A DNA stretch of 64,000 bases from Betaproteobacteria bacterium (lineage in GTDB: Bacteria > Pseudomonadota > Gammaproteobacteria > Burkholderiales > Usitatibacteraceae): the NCBI GenBank assembly GCA_016791265.1, contig JAEUMY010000023.1:372001-436000 (forward strand), read 5' to 3'. Every line of letters begins with the position of its first letter. The stretch's first letter is position 1. The notes below the pieces were generated by a model. That model did no database searches. It was not told the DNA's origin and saw only the letters and a program-made list of their open reading frames with translations. Made by a program: the position numbers and the translations under genes. This document shows positions 33,315-42,839 of this stretch, piece by piece.

Positions 33315-36200
33315 TTATTTCTGGATGGCGAATTCGGGCGAGAGCGAAAGCAGCGTCAATGCGGCCTTGGTGCGGTCCACCGGTTTTGTCGCTGAGATTG
33401 CGGCGAGCTTGGTCAGCATCACCGTGCGCGTGCTCTCGGTCATCAACCCGTTCATGAATTGCAGGTTCAGCGCATCCACCAGCTTCACCGGATCAGCCGC
33501 GAGGGTGTTGAGCGCATCAAGGTTCAAAGTGAGCTTGGTGTCGCCGGAGCCATACGAAGCGTTCTTCACCAGTTTCGCGAAGAAGTTCAACTGGCCCACC
33601 ATGCTGGTCTCCGTCGTGATCTGGAACTCCGGCGCCACCAGATTGGCGGCGGCCAGCGGTCCCGGCTGCCGATAGTTGGGCGAGAAGAAGTTGAACACCG
33701 ACGGCGCCAGCAGCGGGCTCTGTCCCAGGCCTTCATCGGCGTCGTCCAGATACCAGATCTTGTTGCGCCCGGTGGGTGACGTTGCATTCAGTCCGCGCAG
33801 GTAGTTGGCGAAGCGGATCACCGGTTCGCGCTGCTTGCCCCACGATGGCGCGCTGATGCCGGCGAGACTGCGTGCCTCGGCGTCAGTCAGCACGGCGGTC
33901 AGCACCGCCTTCAAATCACCGCGCACGCCGCTGCCGTTGTTGTTGAACGCGGCGGCGACGCGCCCGATGTAGGCGGGCGACGGATTGCTGGTGACGAAGC
34001 GTTGAATCAACTGGCGGCCGATGAACGGGCCGACATTCGGATGGTTGAAGATGGTGTCCAGCGCGTCATCCAGGTCCTTGCGAGCGGTCTGGCTGGCGGG
34101 CAGCACCTTGCCGTCCAGCAATTGCTTGGTGCCGGTCTCATGCATCATTTCCCATGCCTGCATGGGCTCCAGCCAGTTCTCCTTGGCCGGGTCGAACACC
34201 TTGGGATCGCTGGTGTTGTTGCCAGCGAAGTTCCAGCCGGAGAAGGCGCGGGCGAAGCCCTTCACCACGGTTTCGTCATAGGTGGAAATCGGCTTGCCGT
34301 CACCACCGATGACGCGTGAACCGTCGGTGTTCAGCTTGTACAGGCCGATGGAGAAGAGCTGCAGCACCTCGCGCGCGTAGTTCTCGTTCGGGTGCGTGCC
34401 CTTGACCGGATCGGCCTTCTTGCTGCCTTGCATGTTGAGGTAGTAGCCCATGGCTGGATGCAGCGTCACCTCGCCCAGCAGCGTGCGGTAGTTGCCGAAC
34501 GCGTTGCGATTGAGCAGATCCATGTACGACGCCATGGCATAGGTGTCGAGATCGGGCGCGATATTGGAGATGACGAAGATCTGCGACAGCGCGAACGACA
34601 TACGCGCGCGCAATTGCCCCGGCTCGTTCAACCATTGCTGCCAGATGGCTTCATAGGCGTGTTCCTCTTTCACCTTGCCCTCGCGCGACTTGGCGGCATC
34701 GACGTAGGCGACGTGCGAGTTCCAGCCCAGCGCGAACTGCTGGTTGAGCCAGCCATTGACGCCGCTTGCGGCGACACCGTCGATCTCGGCCTGTGACTTG
34801 ATGCCGAACGTGGCCTGGGTGAGCAGGCGGGCGGCATTCTTTTGCGCATCGCTGAACACGGCGGGGGAAGCGGCCACGACCACAGGCAGCGTGTTTGACG
34901 TGCCGCGCGCGCCCTTGTCGTCGATGGCCACCGCCAGGACGGCGTAACTGCCGGGGGCGATGTTGGCCCAGTTGTACTCATGCGGCGCAGCTGTGGTCTC
35001 ACCCAATTTCACCGCGCCGTTGTAGAACTCCACCTTGGAGATGGTGCCATCGGTGTCCGTTGCGGTTGCGGTGAGCTTGGCGGAAGCCGGTGTGCTTGCG
35101 AGGAACGCGGGCGCGGTGAGCGTGACGGTCGGCGCCTTGTTCGTGCCGCTGGTGCTGGGCTTCGACACCTTGAGGCAGGTCATGAGCGCGCCGTCATCCT
35201 TGAACCCGTAGGTCTTGATCCAGCTGTCGCGCTCGCTTTCCGAGACTGCGTACAGGAAGCGCTGTGTGGATGGGTGGCGCAGGCGATACACCTTGGCGAG
35301 GTCCGCCGCCACCGCCTTGCTGGGCGGCTGCACAGCGAAGTTGATGCCCTCGTTGATGGCGCCGCTCGAGGCATAGCTCGCGCGCTCGGCATCCGAGCTG
35401 GTGTAGAAATGGGTCTGCGTGGTCGGATTGTAGAAGCGGTTCACGCCGGGTGTCGTGGTCGCATCCGGGCCGTGCGCATAGAACGCGATGCCCTGGTATT
35501 GGTAGTCCGGGCGATTGGACTCGACGAACTTCTTTTCCGCTTCCGACGGCGTGAGAAAGGTCGCGGTCGCCTGCTTGTGCATGAAGCGATAGATCGGGCC
35601 CGGCTCGCAGCGCGAGACCGGCATGCCTGCGGTCGCCATGCCACGCGGAAAGGCATGGAAGCTCACGCTGTCACGCACCATGCCCGATTGAGTCAGCGAC
35701 TGGATGTCGGCCGAGCTGCCCGCGAAGCGCGTGCCCGCCTGCCCGTTGGGGCGTGAGAAACGGACGATCTCCACCGCGCCGCCACCCATGCCTTGCGGCG
35801 CGTAGTGATCGATGCCTTCATCAACGGCGTCCGGATAGCGGCTCTTGAATGCGGACTTGTCGGAACTCGACGCCGTGTAAAAGTGGACATTCGCCGACGG
35901 GGAATACAGGCGGCTCACTCCAACACTGTTGAGCGCTTTGGTCGGGTAGGCGTGGTAAGCGATCCCGTCGTAGCGGTAGTCCGGCCGCGAGGATTGCAGA
36001 AAGACCTTCTGCGGCTCGTGCATGGTGAGAAAGTGACTGTTGTTGCCCAGGTTCGTGAAAACATGAATCGGCACGGGTCTGCAGTCCTGCCCGAAGTCGG
36101 ACTCCTGCGCGGCCACACCTTGCGACATAAACAACAGTCCCAGGCTGGTGCCCACGAGGCTTCGGGAAAAGCCCCGGGAAATCCCTGATCGAGTTGCCAT
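33315..36200 (-). CDS. DUF1800 protein with DUF5648 repeats and Ig-like domain
   Basis: A 961-residue exported protein. A signal peptide ends near QGVAAQ. Residues about 45-345 hold at least five copies of an aromatic-Thr-Ser/acidic motif (HFLTMHEPQK, HFYTASSSDK, TFLTPSEAEK, HFYTSSDAER, RFLYAVSESE), the DUF5648 lectin-like repeat. An Ig-like domain follows (about 385-480, APTVTLTAP … KVEFYNGAVKLGET). The DUF1800 domain fills about 490-955 with NEPGQLRARMSFALSQIFV, NENYAREVLQLFSIGL and NHPNVGPFIGRQLIQRFV. The start is ATG 36200, preceded by GGAGG. Function is unknown; surface binding of a glycan is plausible. Paired with DUF1501. Confidence 0.85.
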   Translation of the reverse strand: MATRSGISRGFSRSLVGTSLGLLFMSQGVAAQESDFGQDCRPVPIHVFTNLGNNSHFLTMHEPQKVFLQSSRPDYRYDGIAYHAYPTKALNSVGVSRLYSPSANVHFYTASSSDKSAFKSRYPDAVDEGIDHYAPQGMGGGAVEIVRFSRPNGQAGTRFAGSSADIQSLTQSGMVRDSVSFHAFPRGMATAGMPVSRCEPGPIYRFMHKQATATFLTPSEAEKKFVESNRPDYQYQGIAFYAHGPDATTTPGVNRFYNPTTQTHFYTSSDAERASYASSGAINEGINFAVQPPSKAVAADLAKVYRLRHPSTQRFLYAVSESERDSWIKTYGFKDDGALMTCLKVSKPSTSGTNKAPTVTLTAPAFLASTPASAKLTATATDTDGTISKVEFYNGAVKLGETTAAPHEYNWANIAPGSYAVLAVAIDDKGARGTSNTLPVVVAASPAVFSDAQKNAARLLTQATFGIKSQAEIDGVAASGVNGWLNQQFALGWNSHVAYVDAAKSREGKVKEEHAYEAIWQQWLNEPGQLRARMSFALSQIFVISNIAPDLDTYAMASYMDLLNRNAFGNYRTLLGEVTLHPAMGYYLNMQGSKKADPVKGTHPNENYAREVLQLFSIGLYKLNTDGSRVIGGDGKPISTYDETVVKGFARAFSGWNFAGNNTSDPKVFDPAKENWLEPMQAWEMMHETGTKQLLDGKVLPASQTARKDLDDALDTIFNHPNVGPFIGRQLIQRFVTSNPSPAYIGRVAAAFNNNGSGVRGDLKAVLTAVLTDAEARSLAGISAPSWGKQREPVIRFANYLRGLNATSPTGRNKIWYLDDADEGLGQSPLLAPSVFNFFSPNYRQPGPLAAANLVAPEFQITTETSMVGQLNFFAKLVKNASYGSGDTKLTLNLDALNTLAADPVKLVDALNLQFMNGLMTESTRTVMLTKLAAISATKPVDRTKAALTLLSLSPEFAIQK

Positions 36201-36502
36201 GACTTTCCTCCATTCTTGAATTGAGGCGTCAGAGGGAACGTATTGTTGTCGGGCGTGCGGCCTGTGTTCCGTCCCTGTTGCCTTACGGGGATGGAACTGC
36301 AATCGGTGTGCCAGTCGCTTAAGCCACTGATTTGTCAGGTGGCGCGTGGCCGTGCGGCGACAGTGGCTGTCGCGATTGCCCGACGGAACCGCGAGTGCGC
36401 TTGCCCATCGTGTCGGACAAGGTTGCGAAAACTAGGGAAAGCCCTGTGCTTCGCGAATTGCCCCCTAGTTACCGGACCGAAGACGGCGTGTCGTCCGGAC
36501 TG
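36201..36502. other. 302-bp intergenic region upstream of DUF1800 gene
   Basis: No gene is convincing here. It separates two minus-strand genes and should contain the DUF1800 promoter. I see no strong hairpin followed by a T-run for the upstream binding-protein gene. Confidence 0.5.
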
Positions 36503-38083
36503 CTACTTCAGCGTGACCCATATCGGCTGCATCACATTGTCGGCTCTATGCACCACCGTCACATCCTTCCGCATCGCCCATGGAATCACCTGCCGATGCA
36601 AAGGAAGCGTGTAGATCTGCTGACGCACTCGCTGCAACGCCTCCAGCATCATCGCGCGCCGTTTTGCCGGGTCCATTTCAGTTTCTATGCGTCCGATCTG
36701 CGCATCGAGCGCGGAGTCGATGAACCGGCCTGAATTGAAGTCGCCACGTCCTTTGCCATTGTTCTGCGAAAGAATCGGGCCCAGAGTGAGACCCGGATCG
36801 GTGGGTGCGCCGCCCCAGCCGTAGAGGTGAAACGAGAAGTCGAAGTTGTCGACCCTCTGGAAAAACTGCGCGCGCGGTTGCAAAGTGAGCTTGGTGCGCA
36901 CACCGACCTTTGACAGCATGGCCGCGATGGCAGTGCAGATGCGCTCGTCGTTGACGTAACGATTGTTGGGGCAGAGAAGGTCAACCTCGAAACCATCGGG
37001 ATAGCCGGCATCCTTCAGCAAGGCGCGGGCGCGATCCAGGTTCACGGGCAGGAGGCGCGGTTCCAGCGTGGGGTCGCTCGACACGGCTGCCGGCACCATG
37101 GCGCCAGTGACGCGGGCCTGCCCGCGCATGACCTGCACGCGAATGGCATCGACGTCGATGGCGTGATAAATCGCCTGGCGCACGCGGATGTCCTTGAAGG
37201 GGTTTTTGCCTTTCACGCTGCTGTACTTGAGTTCGTCGCTGAACTGGTCAAAGACGAGGAACAAGACGCGGTTCTCCGGGCCTTCGACAACCTTGACGTT
37301 GCCGTTCCGCTTCAGGCGTTCCAGGTCCTGCAGCGGGGGATCAAGGACGAAGTCGATCTCGCCCGAGAGTAACGCCGCCATGCGGGTCGCGTCCGACTTG
37401 ATCGGGCGATAGATCACCTCCTCGGCGTTGCCGGTGAAGAGGCCCGTCTTGCGCCCCCACCAATCCGGGTTAGCCTTGAGCACGGTTTTCACTTCGGATT
37501 CGCGTGAGACGAGCGCATACGGCCCGGTGCCATTGGCGCGGCGGGAGGCGAAGGTTTCCTGGCCGGACTTGAAGTCCTGCGGGGCCGCGACGCCATTGGC
37601 CTCCATCCATTTCTTGCTGACAATGTTGATGGCGACCATGTGCTCCATCATGATCGGGTTGGGCGCTGCGGTGGTGAACTCGACGGTGAAGTCGTCCAGC
37701 TTCCTCACTTTCCCCAGCATGTTGGCGTAGGTCTTGAAGTTGGACGTGGGCGACTGCGCGCGATTGATGGAGAACACCACGTCGTCCGCCGTGAACGGCG
37801 TGCCGTCATGGAATTTCACGTCCCGACGCAGATTGAACTTCCACACAGTTGGCGACGTGCGGTCCCACGAGACCGCCAGCGCCGGGATGATTTTCAACGT
37901 CCGGTCGCGCATCACCAGCCGCTCGTGAACGAGGTCGTTGATGTTGTTGTTCATGCCCTCGTTCTGCGCGTGCGGATCGGCGGTCAGGTAGTCGCCCTGG
38001 CCGGACCAGCGAAGTGTCGCTGCGTGGCTTGTCAACGAGGTCGCGAGGAGTGAAGCGGCAAGCATCAAGTGGATGGACTTCAT
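36503..38083 (-). CDS. ABC-type peptide-binding protein (SBP family 5), copy 1
   Basis: A 526-residue periplasmic binding protein of the oligopeptide/dipeptide class. It has a signal peptide ending TSHAA. The SBP_bac_5 body includes LRRDVKFHDGTPFTADDVVFSI and RVRQAIYHAIDVDAI near the hinge. It is a close paralogue of the gene immediately upstream, sharing GDYLTADPHAQNE at the N-terminus and a Trp-rich C-terminus. No permease or ATPase gene is next to either copy. ATG 38083 has AAGGA six bases upstream. Ligand unknown; peptides, nickel and opines are all family possibilities. Confidence 0.87.
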   Translation of the reverse strand: MKSIHLMLAASLLATSLTSHAATLRWSGQGDYLTADPHAQNEGMNNNINDLVHERLVMRDRTLKIIPALAVSWDRTSPTVWKFNLRRDVKFHDGTPFTADDVVFSINRAQSPTSNFKTYANMLGKVRKLDDFTVEFTTAAPNPIMMEHMVAINIVSKKWMEANGVAAPQDFKSGQETFASRRANGTGPYALVSRESEVKTVLKANPDWWGRKTGLFTGNAEEVIYRPIKSDATRMAALLSGEIDFVLDPPLQDLERLKRNGNVKVVEGPENRVLFLVFDQFSDELKYSSVKGKNPFKDIRVRQAIYHAIDVDAIRVQVMRGQARVTGAMVPAAVSSDPTLEPRLLPVNLDRARALLKDAGYPDGFEVDLLCPNNRYVNDERICTAIAAMLSKVGVRTKLTLQPRAQFFQRVDNFDFSFHLYGWGGAPTDPGLTLGPILSQNNGKGRGDFNSGRFIDSALDAQIGRIETEMDPAKRRAMMLEALQRVRQQIYTLPLHRQVIPWAMRKDVTVVHRADNVMQPIWVTLK

Positions 38084-38106
38084 GGCGGATCCTTCGGGCG
38101 CGCTGC

Positions 38107-38138
38107 GAAAAAAAGCCCCGCGCAGCGGCGGGGCTTTG
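38107..38138 (-). terminator. Terminator between tandem binding-protein genes
   Basis: AAAGCCCCGC (38112-38121) pairs with GCGGGGCTTT (38128-38137). Read on the minus strand the stem is followed by a run of T, ending the upstream transcript. A palindrome copy (38142-38153) sits directly beside the stem. Confidence 0.85.
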
Positions 38139-38172
38139 AGTGCGAATATTCGCGGGGACTCCTGTTCGATGA

Positions 38173-39765
38173 CTACTTCACGGTCACCCACGGAATTTCG
38201 ATCCAGTTGTCCGCGCGATGCACCAGGCTCACATTGCTGCGCGACGCCCAGGGAATCATCTGGCGGTGCATGGGGATGACATGCACTTCGTCGGTGTAGA
38301 GCTTCACAGCCTCGATGATCATGGTTTGGCGTTTTTTCATGTCGATTTCGCCTTCGATCTTGTCGACCAGCTCGTCGAACTTGGCGTTCTTCACATTGCC
38401 GTAGTTGAAGGTGCCGGCGCCTTTGTCGTTCGGGCTGCGCATCACCGGCTTCAAGGTGAAGATGGCGTCGGTGGTGGCGCCGCCCCAGCCCAGCATGGCC
38501 ATGCTGGTGTCGTGCTTCTCCGCCTTGGGAAAGAACTGCGCCCGTGGCATCGCGTTCACCTTCACGTTGACGTTGATCTTGGCCAGCATGCCGGCCACCG
38601 CGATGCAGATGCGCTCGTCGTTGAGATAGCGATTGTTGGGACAGTCCAACGTGACCTCGAAGCCCTTCTCGTAGCCCGCCTCGGCCATTAGCTTCTTGGC
38701 CGCGGCGATGTCGAACTTCGGCCGCTGCTGATTGGCGGCGGGGATGCCAGCGGCGGTCGGCGCGGGCAGCGCCACGCCCGTGGGCACGGACAACCCGCGC
38801 ATGACTTGCAGCTTGATCGCCTCGATGTCTATGGCCTGGTACAAGGCCTGCCGCACGCGGCGATCCTTGAACGGATTCTTGCCCTTCACGTTGGAGTAGA
38901 GGAGCTCGTCGCGCGCCTGGTCCATGTGGAAGAAAATGACCCGCTGCTCGGACCCTTCCCAGATTTTCAGCTGTGGATTCTTCTTCATCGTTTCCAGGTT
39001 TTGCAGCGCCGGGTCGAGCACGAAGTCCAGTTCGTTCGATTGCAATGCGGCCATGCGCGTCGCTTCGTTCTTGATGGGCGTGAACACCACATCCTCGACA
39101 TTGCCCTCGAAGCGCTTCTCCTTGACGCCCCACCAGTTGGGATTTTTCTTCAGCGTCGTCTTCACGTCGGGATCGCGGCGCACCAGCATGTAGGGGCCGG
39201 TGCCATTGGCGTTGCGCGCGGCGAAGTTCTCTTCCTTGTTCTTGAAGTCCTGCGACTTCACCGAATTGTTCTTCTCCGCCCAGCTCTTGCTCATCATGTA
39301 GATGTTCGCGGCCAGCATCTCCAGTTGCACCGGATTGGGCACGGGTGTGGTCAGTTCCACGGTGTGGCTGTCGATTTTTCTCGGCTGGCCGATCGCATTG
39401 GCATAGACGCGAAACTGCGACGTCTCGCCTTGGGCGCGATTGATGGAAAACACCACGTCGTCGGCCGTGAAGGGCGCGCCGTCGTGGAATTTGACGTCTT
39501 TGCGCAAATTGAAAACCCAGGTATTCGGCCCAGTCTGCTTCCAGGATGTGGCGAGTTGCGGGAGCACTTCCAGCTTCTTGCCGCGCACGACCAGTCCTTC
39601 GTACACTTGGCCGTTGATGGAGTTGGTCATGCTCTCGTTCTGAGCGTGCGGGTCGGCGGTGAGGTAATCGCCCTGCGCGGACCAGCGGAAGGATTTGGCG
39701 CTGACCGAGAGGGCGCCGGTGGCGCCAATCAGGAGTGCCAGCACTACGGATAGGTGACGTCGCAT
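38173..39765 (-). CDS. ABC-type peptide-binding protein (SBP family 5), copy 2
   Basis: A 530-residue paralogue of the next gene. The signal peptide runs through GALSVSAKS. Family features are LRKDVKFHDGAPFTADDVVFSI, RRVRQALYQAIDIEAIK and a C-terminal VIPMHRQMIPWASR. A terminator separates it from copy 1, so the paralogues have separate transcripts or attenuated read-through. The gene diverges from gabD across 251 bp containing a palindrome at 39921. Confidence 0.87.
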   Translation of the reverse strand: MRRHLSVVLALLIGATGALSVSAKSFRWSAQGDYLTADPHAQNESMTNSINGQVYEGLVVRGKKLEVLPQLATSWKQTGPNTWVFNLRKDVKFHDGAPFTADDVVFSINRAQGETSQFRVYANAIGQPRKIDSHTVELTTPVPNPVQLEMLAANIYMMSKSWAEKNNSVKSQDFKNKEENFAARNANGTGPYMLVRRDPDVKTTLKKNPNWWGVKEKRFEGNVEDVVFTPIKNEATRMAALQSNELDFVLDPALQNLETMKKNPQLKIWEGSEQRVIFFHMDQARDELLYSNVKGKNPFKDRRVRQALYQAIDIEAIKLQVMRGLSVPTGVALPAPTAAGIPAANQQRPKFDIAAAKKLMAEAGYEKGFEVTLDCPNNRYLNDERICIAVAGMLAKINVNVKVNAMPRAQFFPKAEKHDTSMAMLGWGGATTDAIFTLKPVMRSPNDKGAGTFNYGNVKNAKFDELVDKIEGEIDMKKRQTMIIEAVKLYTDEVHVIPMHRQMIPWASRSNVSLVHRADNWIEIPWVTVK

Positions 39766-40016
39766 GGAATGTCCTTGGGTTGTGAAGTCCGCATGTTGTC
39801 CGCTGGAGCGGACGGCGCCCGGTATCGAGTCCGGGTTCGTGGCGGTAGTTTCGTGGCGCGGCGCGAAAAGTGCAAGCCCGGCGATATCCTCGTGCCACCA
39901 ATCGCCGCGCCAGGCGTGGTGCGAATATTCGCGGAAGCCGCGAGGCGCCGTTCGACCCGCGTTGCCAGCGTATACTTCGCGGTTACTCCCCGTCACAGCG
40001 CACTCCGGAGCCCCGC

Positions 40017-41501
40017 ATGAACGCCCCCGCAGAATTCGTCGCCCCCATCCTCAAGGATCCGTCACTTCTCAAGTCTCACGCGCTCATTGACGGCGCCTGG
40101 GTCGAGGCCGACGGCGGTGCTCGCTTCAACGTCGACAACCCCGCCGACGGCAGCCTCATCGGCAGCGTGCCTGACATGGGCGCAGCCGAGACGCGGCGGG
40201 CCATCGCATCCTGCGAGGCAGCGTTGCCCGCCTGGCGCGCCCTGACGGCCAAGGCGCGCTGCAATCTCCTCAAGAAGTGGTACGACCTCATCCTCGCCAA
40301 CGTCGACGATCTCGCGGCCATCCTGACCGCCGAGCAGGGCAAGCCGCTGGCCGAGGCCAAGGGCGAGATCAACTACGGCGCGTCCTTCATCGAGTGGTTC
40401 GCCGAAGAGGCCAAGCGTATTTACGGCGACGTGATTCCCGGGCACATGGCGGACAAGCGATTGCTGGTGATCAAACAGCCCATCGGCGTCACCGCTGCCA
40501 TCACCCCCTGGAATTTTCCCAATGCGATGATCACGCGCAAAGTCGGCCCCGCGCTGGCTGCGGGCTGCACCATGGTCTTGAAACCCGCCGAGCAAACGCC
40601 GTTTTCGGCGCTGGCCATGGCGGAGCTGGCGTTGCGTGCCGGCATTCCCAAGGGCGTGTTCAATGTCGTCACCGGCAGTCTCACGGCGGCACCGGCGATG
40701 GGCCTGGAACTCTGCACCAACCCGGTGGTGCGCAAGCTCTCCTTCACCGGTTCGACCGAAGTCGGTCGCATCCTCATGCGCCAGTGCGCGGACCAGATCA
40801 AGAAGCTCTCGCTGGAATTGGGCGGCAATGCGCCTTTCATCGTGTTCGACGATGCCGATCTCGATCAGGCGGCGGATGGCCTCGTGCAATGCAAGTTCCG
40901 CAACGCCGGGCAAACCTGCGTGTCGGCCAATCGCATTTACGTGCAAGCGGGCGTTTACGATGCCTTCGCGCGGAAACTCAGCGAGCGCATGGGCAAGGTG
41001 AAAGTGGGGCGCGGCACCGAGTCCGGCGTCACGATGGGTCCGCTGATCGACGAGCCTGCGCTGAAAAAGGTGGAGACGCATCTCGCCGATGCGGTCGCGC
41101 TGGGTGCGAAGGTGCTGGCTGGGGGCAAGAAGCACGCGCTCGGCGGCCGCTTCTTCGAACCCACGGTGTTGGCCAATGTCCCCAAGAGCGCCAAAGTGTC
41201 GTGCGAAGAGACCTTCGGCCCCATCGCGCCGCTCATCCAGTTTGACAGCGAGGAGGAAGTCGTCAAGCTCGCCAACGCCACCGAGTTCGGCCTGGCCGCC
41301 TACTTCTTCAGCCGCGATATGTCGCGCATCTTCCGCGTGGCCGAAGGCATTGAGACGGGCATGGTCGGCGTCAACACCGGCATCATTTCCAACGAAGTCG
41401 CGCCCTTCGGCGGTGTGAAACAATCCGGTTTGGGTCGCGAAGGGTCGAAGTACGGCATCGAGGATTATGTGCAGATGAAGTATGTTTGCCTCAGCGTCTA
41501 G
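40017..41501 (+). CDS. gabD: Succinate-semialdehyde dehydrogenase family enzyme
   Basis: A 494-residue aldehyde dehydrogenase. Catalytic Cys is in NAGQTCVSANR and general-base Glu in LSLELGGNAPF; the cofactor region shows PWNFPNAMITRK and FTGSTEVGR. The overall pattern matches GabD, which oxidises succinate semialdehyde to succinate with NAD(P)+. I set the start at ATG 40017, preceded by GGAG seven bases upstream. No GABA transaminase lies beside it, so related aldehydes (glutarate semialdehyde) remain possible. Confidence 0.88.
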   Translation: MNAPAEFVAPILKDPSLLKSHALIDGAWVEADGGARFNVDNPADGSLIGSVPDMGAAETRRAIASCEAALPAWRALTAKARCNLLKKWYDLILANVDDLAAILTAEQGKPLAEAKGEINYGASFIEWFAEEAKRIYGDVIPGHMADKRLLVIKQPIGVTAAITPWNFPNAMITRKVGPALAAGCTMVLKPAEQTPFSALAMAELALRAGIPKGVFNVVTGSLTAAPAMGLELCTNPVVRKLSFTGSTEVGRILMRQCADQIKKLSLELGGNAPFIVFDDADLDQAADGLVQCKFRNAGQTCVSANRIYVQAGVYDAFARKLSERMGKVKVGRGTESGVTMGPLIDEPALKKVETHLADAVALGAKVLAGGKKHALGGRFFEPTVLANVPKSAKVSCEETFGPIAPLIQFDSEEEVVKLANATEFGLAAYFFSRDMSRIFRVAEGIETGMVGVNTGIISNEVAPFGGVKQSGLGREGSKYGIEDYVQMKYVCLSV

Positions 41502-41523
41502 CACGATGAAACCACTGATCTAC

Positions 41524-41967
41524 ATGGACAAAAAACGGATGAATTCCTTACTCTCGAAGCTCGCAGCTTTCGCCGTTTTTCTCACTCTTTCAGGATGCGC
41601 CACCATGTCGCCACCCGATCTCACCAAGCTCAACATTCATGACACCAAGACGGGCGCCGGCGCGGAAGCCGTGGCGGGCAAGGGCGCCGTCGTGCATTAC
41701 ACCGGATGGCTCTACGACGCCACCAAGCCCGACTACAAGGGCAAGCAGTTCGATTCGTCGCGCACTCGTGGTCAGCCCTTCACGTTCGTTCCCGGCCAGG
41801 GTCGGGTGATCAAGGGGTGGGAAGAAGGTGTGCCGGGCATGAAGGTCGGCGGTCAGCGCACGCTCATCATTCCGCCGGACAAGGGTTATGGCGCGCGCGG
41901 CGCCGGGGGCGCGATTCCGCCCAATGCCGTCCTCGTATTCGATGTCGAACTGGTGGATGTCCAATAG
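41524..41967 (+). CDS. FKBP-type peptidyl-prolyl isomerase, lipoprotein
   Basis: A protein of about 147 residues. A signal with lipobox LTLSGC is followed by one FKBP domain with the usual VVHYTGWLYD, FDSSRTRGQPFTF, VIKGWEEGVPGMKVGG and IPPNAVLVFDVELVDVQ motifs. It should catalyse prolyl isomerisation in the periplasm as a membrane-anchored lipoprotein. Start codons at 41506, 41524 and 41539 are all possible and none has a clear ribosome site. Confidence 0.88.
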   Translation: MDKKRMNSLLSKLAAFAVFLTLSGCATMSPPDLTKLNIHDTKTGAGAEAVAGKGAVVHYTGWLYDATKPDYKGKQFDSSRTRGQPFTFVPGQGRVIKGWEEGVPGMKVGGQRTLIIPPDKGYGARGAGGAIPPNAVLVFDVELVDVQ

Positions 41968-41981
41968 AATCGGGAGTCACC

Positions 41982-42611
41982 ATGAAGCTCTCCTCCCCCA
42001 GCTTCACCGTCGGCCAGGCCATTCCGGGCGCTTACGCGTTTTGCGTGCCCTCGCCCAAGGATCGCGTCACGCTGTCGTCGAACCGCAATCCGGCGCTCAG
42101 ATGGGACAACGTGCCCGAGGGTACGAAGTCGTTCGTGCTGATTTGCCACGACCCCGACGTTCCGTCGAAGGGCGATGACGTGAACCAGCCCGACCGCACG
42201 GTGCCCGCGTCGTTGCCGCGCGTGGATTTCTTTCACTGGGTGCTGGTCGACATTCCCGCCGACATGCGCGAGATTCGCGATGGCGAATATTCGCAAGTGG
42301 TGACGCCGCGCGGCAAACCCGGCCCGGCGACCCACTACGGTGCGCGCCACGGCGTCAACGACTACACCGGATGGTTCGCCAGCGACGCGAACATGGCCGG
42401 CGACTACTACGGTTACGACGGCCCGTGTCCGCCCTGGAATGACGAGATTGCGCATCACTACGTTTTCACGCTCTATGCATTGGACATCGCTTGCTGCCCG
42501 GTGGAAGGTCGCTTCACTGGCGCGGACGTGCGCCGGGCCATCGGCGGCCATGTGCTCGCCAAGCAGAGCATCGCCGGCAAATACACGCTGAATCCCGACG
42601 TGGCCATCTGA
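41982..42611 (+). CDS. YbhB/YbcL-type phosphatidylethanolamine-binding protein
   Basis: A 209-residue PEBP-family protein. LRWDNVPEGTKSFVLICHDPD holds the conserved DPD, and HWVLVDIPAD and YDGPCPPWNDEIAHHYVFTLYALD are the family's strand and ligand-site motifs. Bacterial members are cytosolic proteins of unclear role, some inhibiting proteases or binding anions. ATG 41982 has GGGAG upstream; 14 bp follow the FKBP stop. A palindrome copy at 42283 encodes EYS. Confidence 0.87.
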   Translation: MKLSSPSFTVGQAIPGAYAFCVPSPKDRVTLSSNRNPALRWDNVPEGTKSFVLICHDPDVPSKGDDVNQPDRTVPASLPRVDFFHWVLVDIPADMREIRDGEYSQVVTPRGKPGPATHYGARHGVNDYTGWFASDANMAGDYYGYDGPCPPWNDEIAHHYVFTLYALDIACCPVEGRFTGADVRRAIGGHVLAKQSIAGKYTLNPDVAI

Positions 42612-42839
42612 ATGTCCGACAGCGAGGTCGTCTCGGTATTTCTCATGCTTTTGGGTTTTGGAGAAACCGTGGTCGGTCTGTACTTGCGCCAACAGGGCAT
42701 CAACATGCCCGAGGCGGACCGCGATGCGGTGGCCAGCCGCAAACGCAGGGCGCGCATCAAGGCCGGCACCTTCGTGGCGGCGTCCGGCGTGGTTTTGGTG
42801 GGCATCGGCATCGCCGTGCAAGTGCTCGGGCTGCCGTGA
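42612..42839 (+). CDS. Small two-helix membrane protein
   Basis: A 75-residue hypothetical protein with two hydrophobic segments (about 5-25 and 52-73) separated by a basic loop RKRRARIK, suggesting a hairpin in the inner membrane. Its ATG directly follows the PEBP stop and its own stop overlaps the next gene's GTG, so it is translated from the same transcript. No family recognised. Confidence 0.65.
   Translation: MSDSEVVSVFLMLLGFGETVVGLYLRQQGINMPEADRDAVASRKRRARIKAGTFVAASGVVLVGIGIAVQVLGLP

Noticed and set aside
36503..39901. A single 1132-residue minus-strand reading frame
   Set aside because: Only its C-terminal half is a real binding protein (start at 38083 with signal peptide and ribosome site). 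The N-terminal half is an out-of-frame reading of the second binding-protein gene and is rich in Arg/Ala with no domain.
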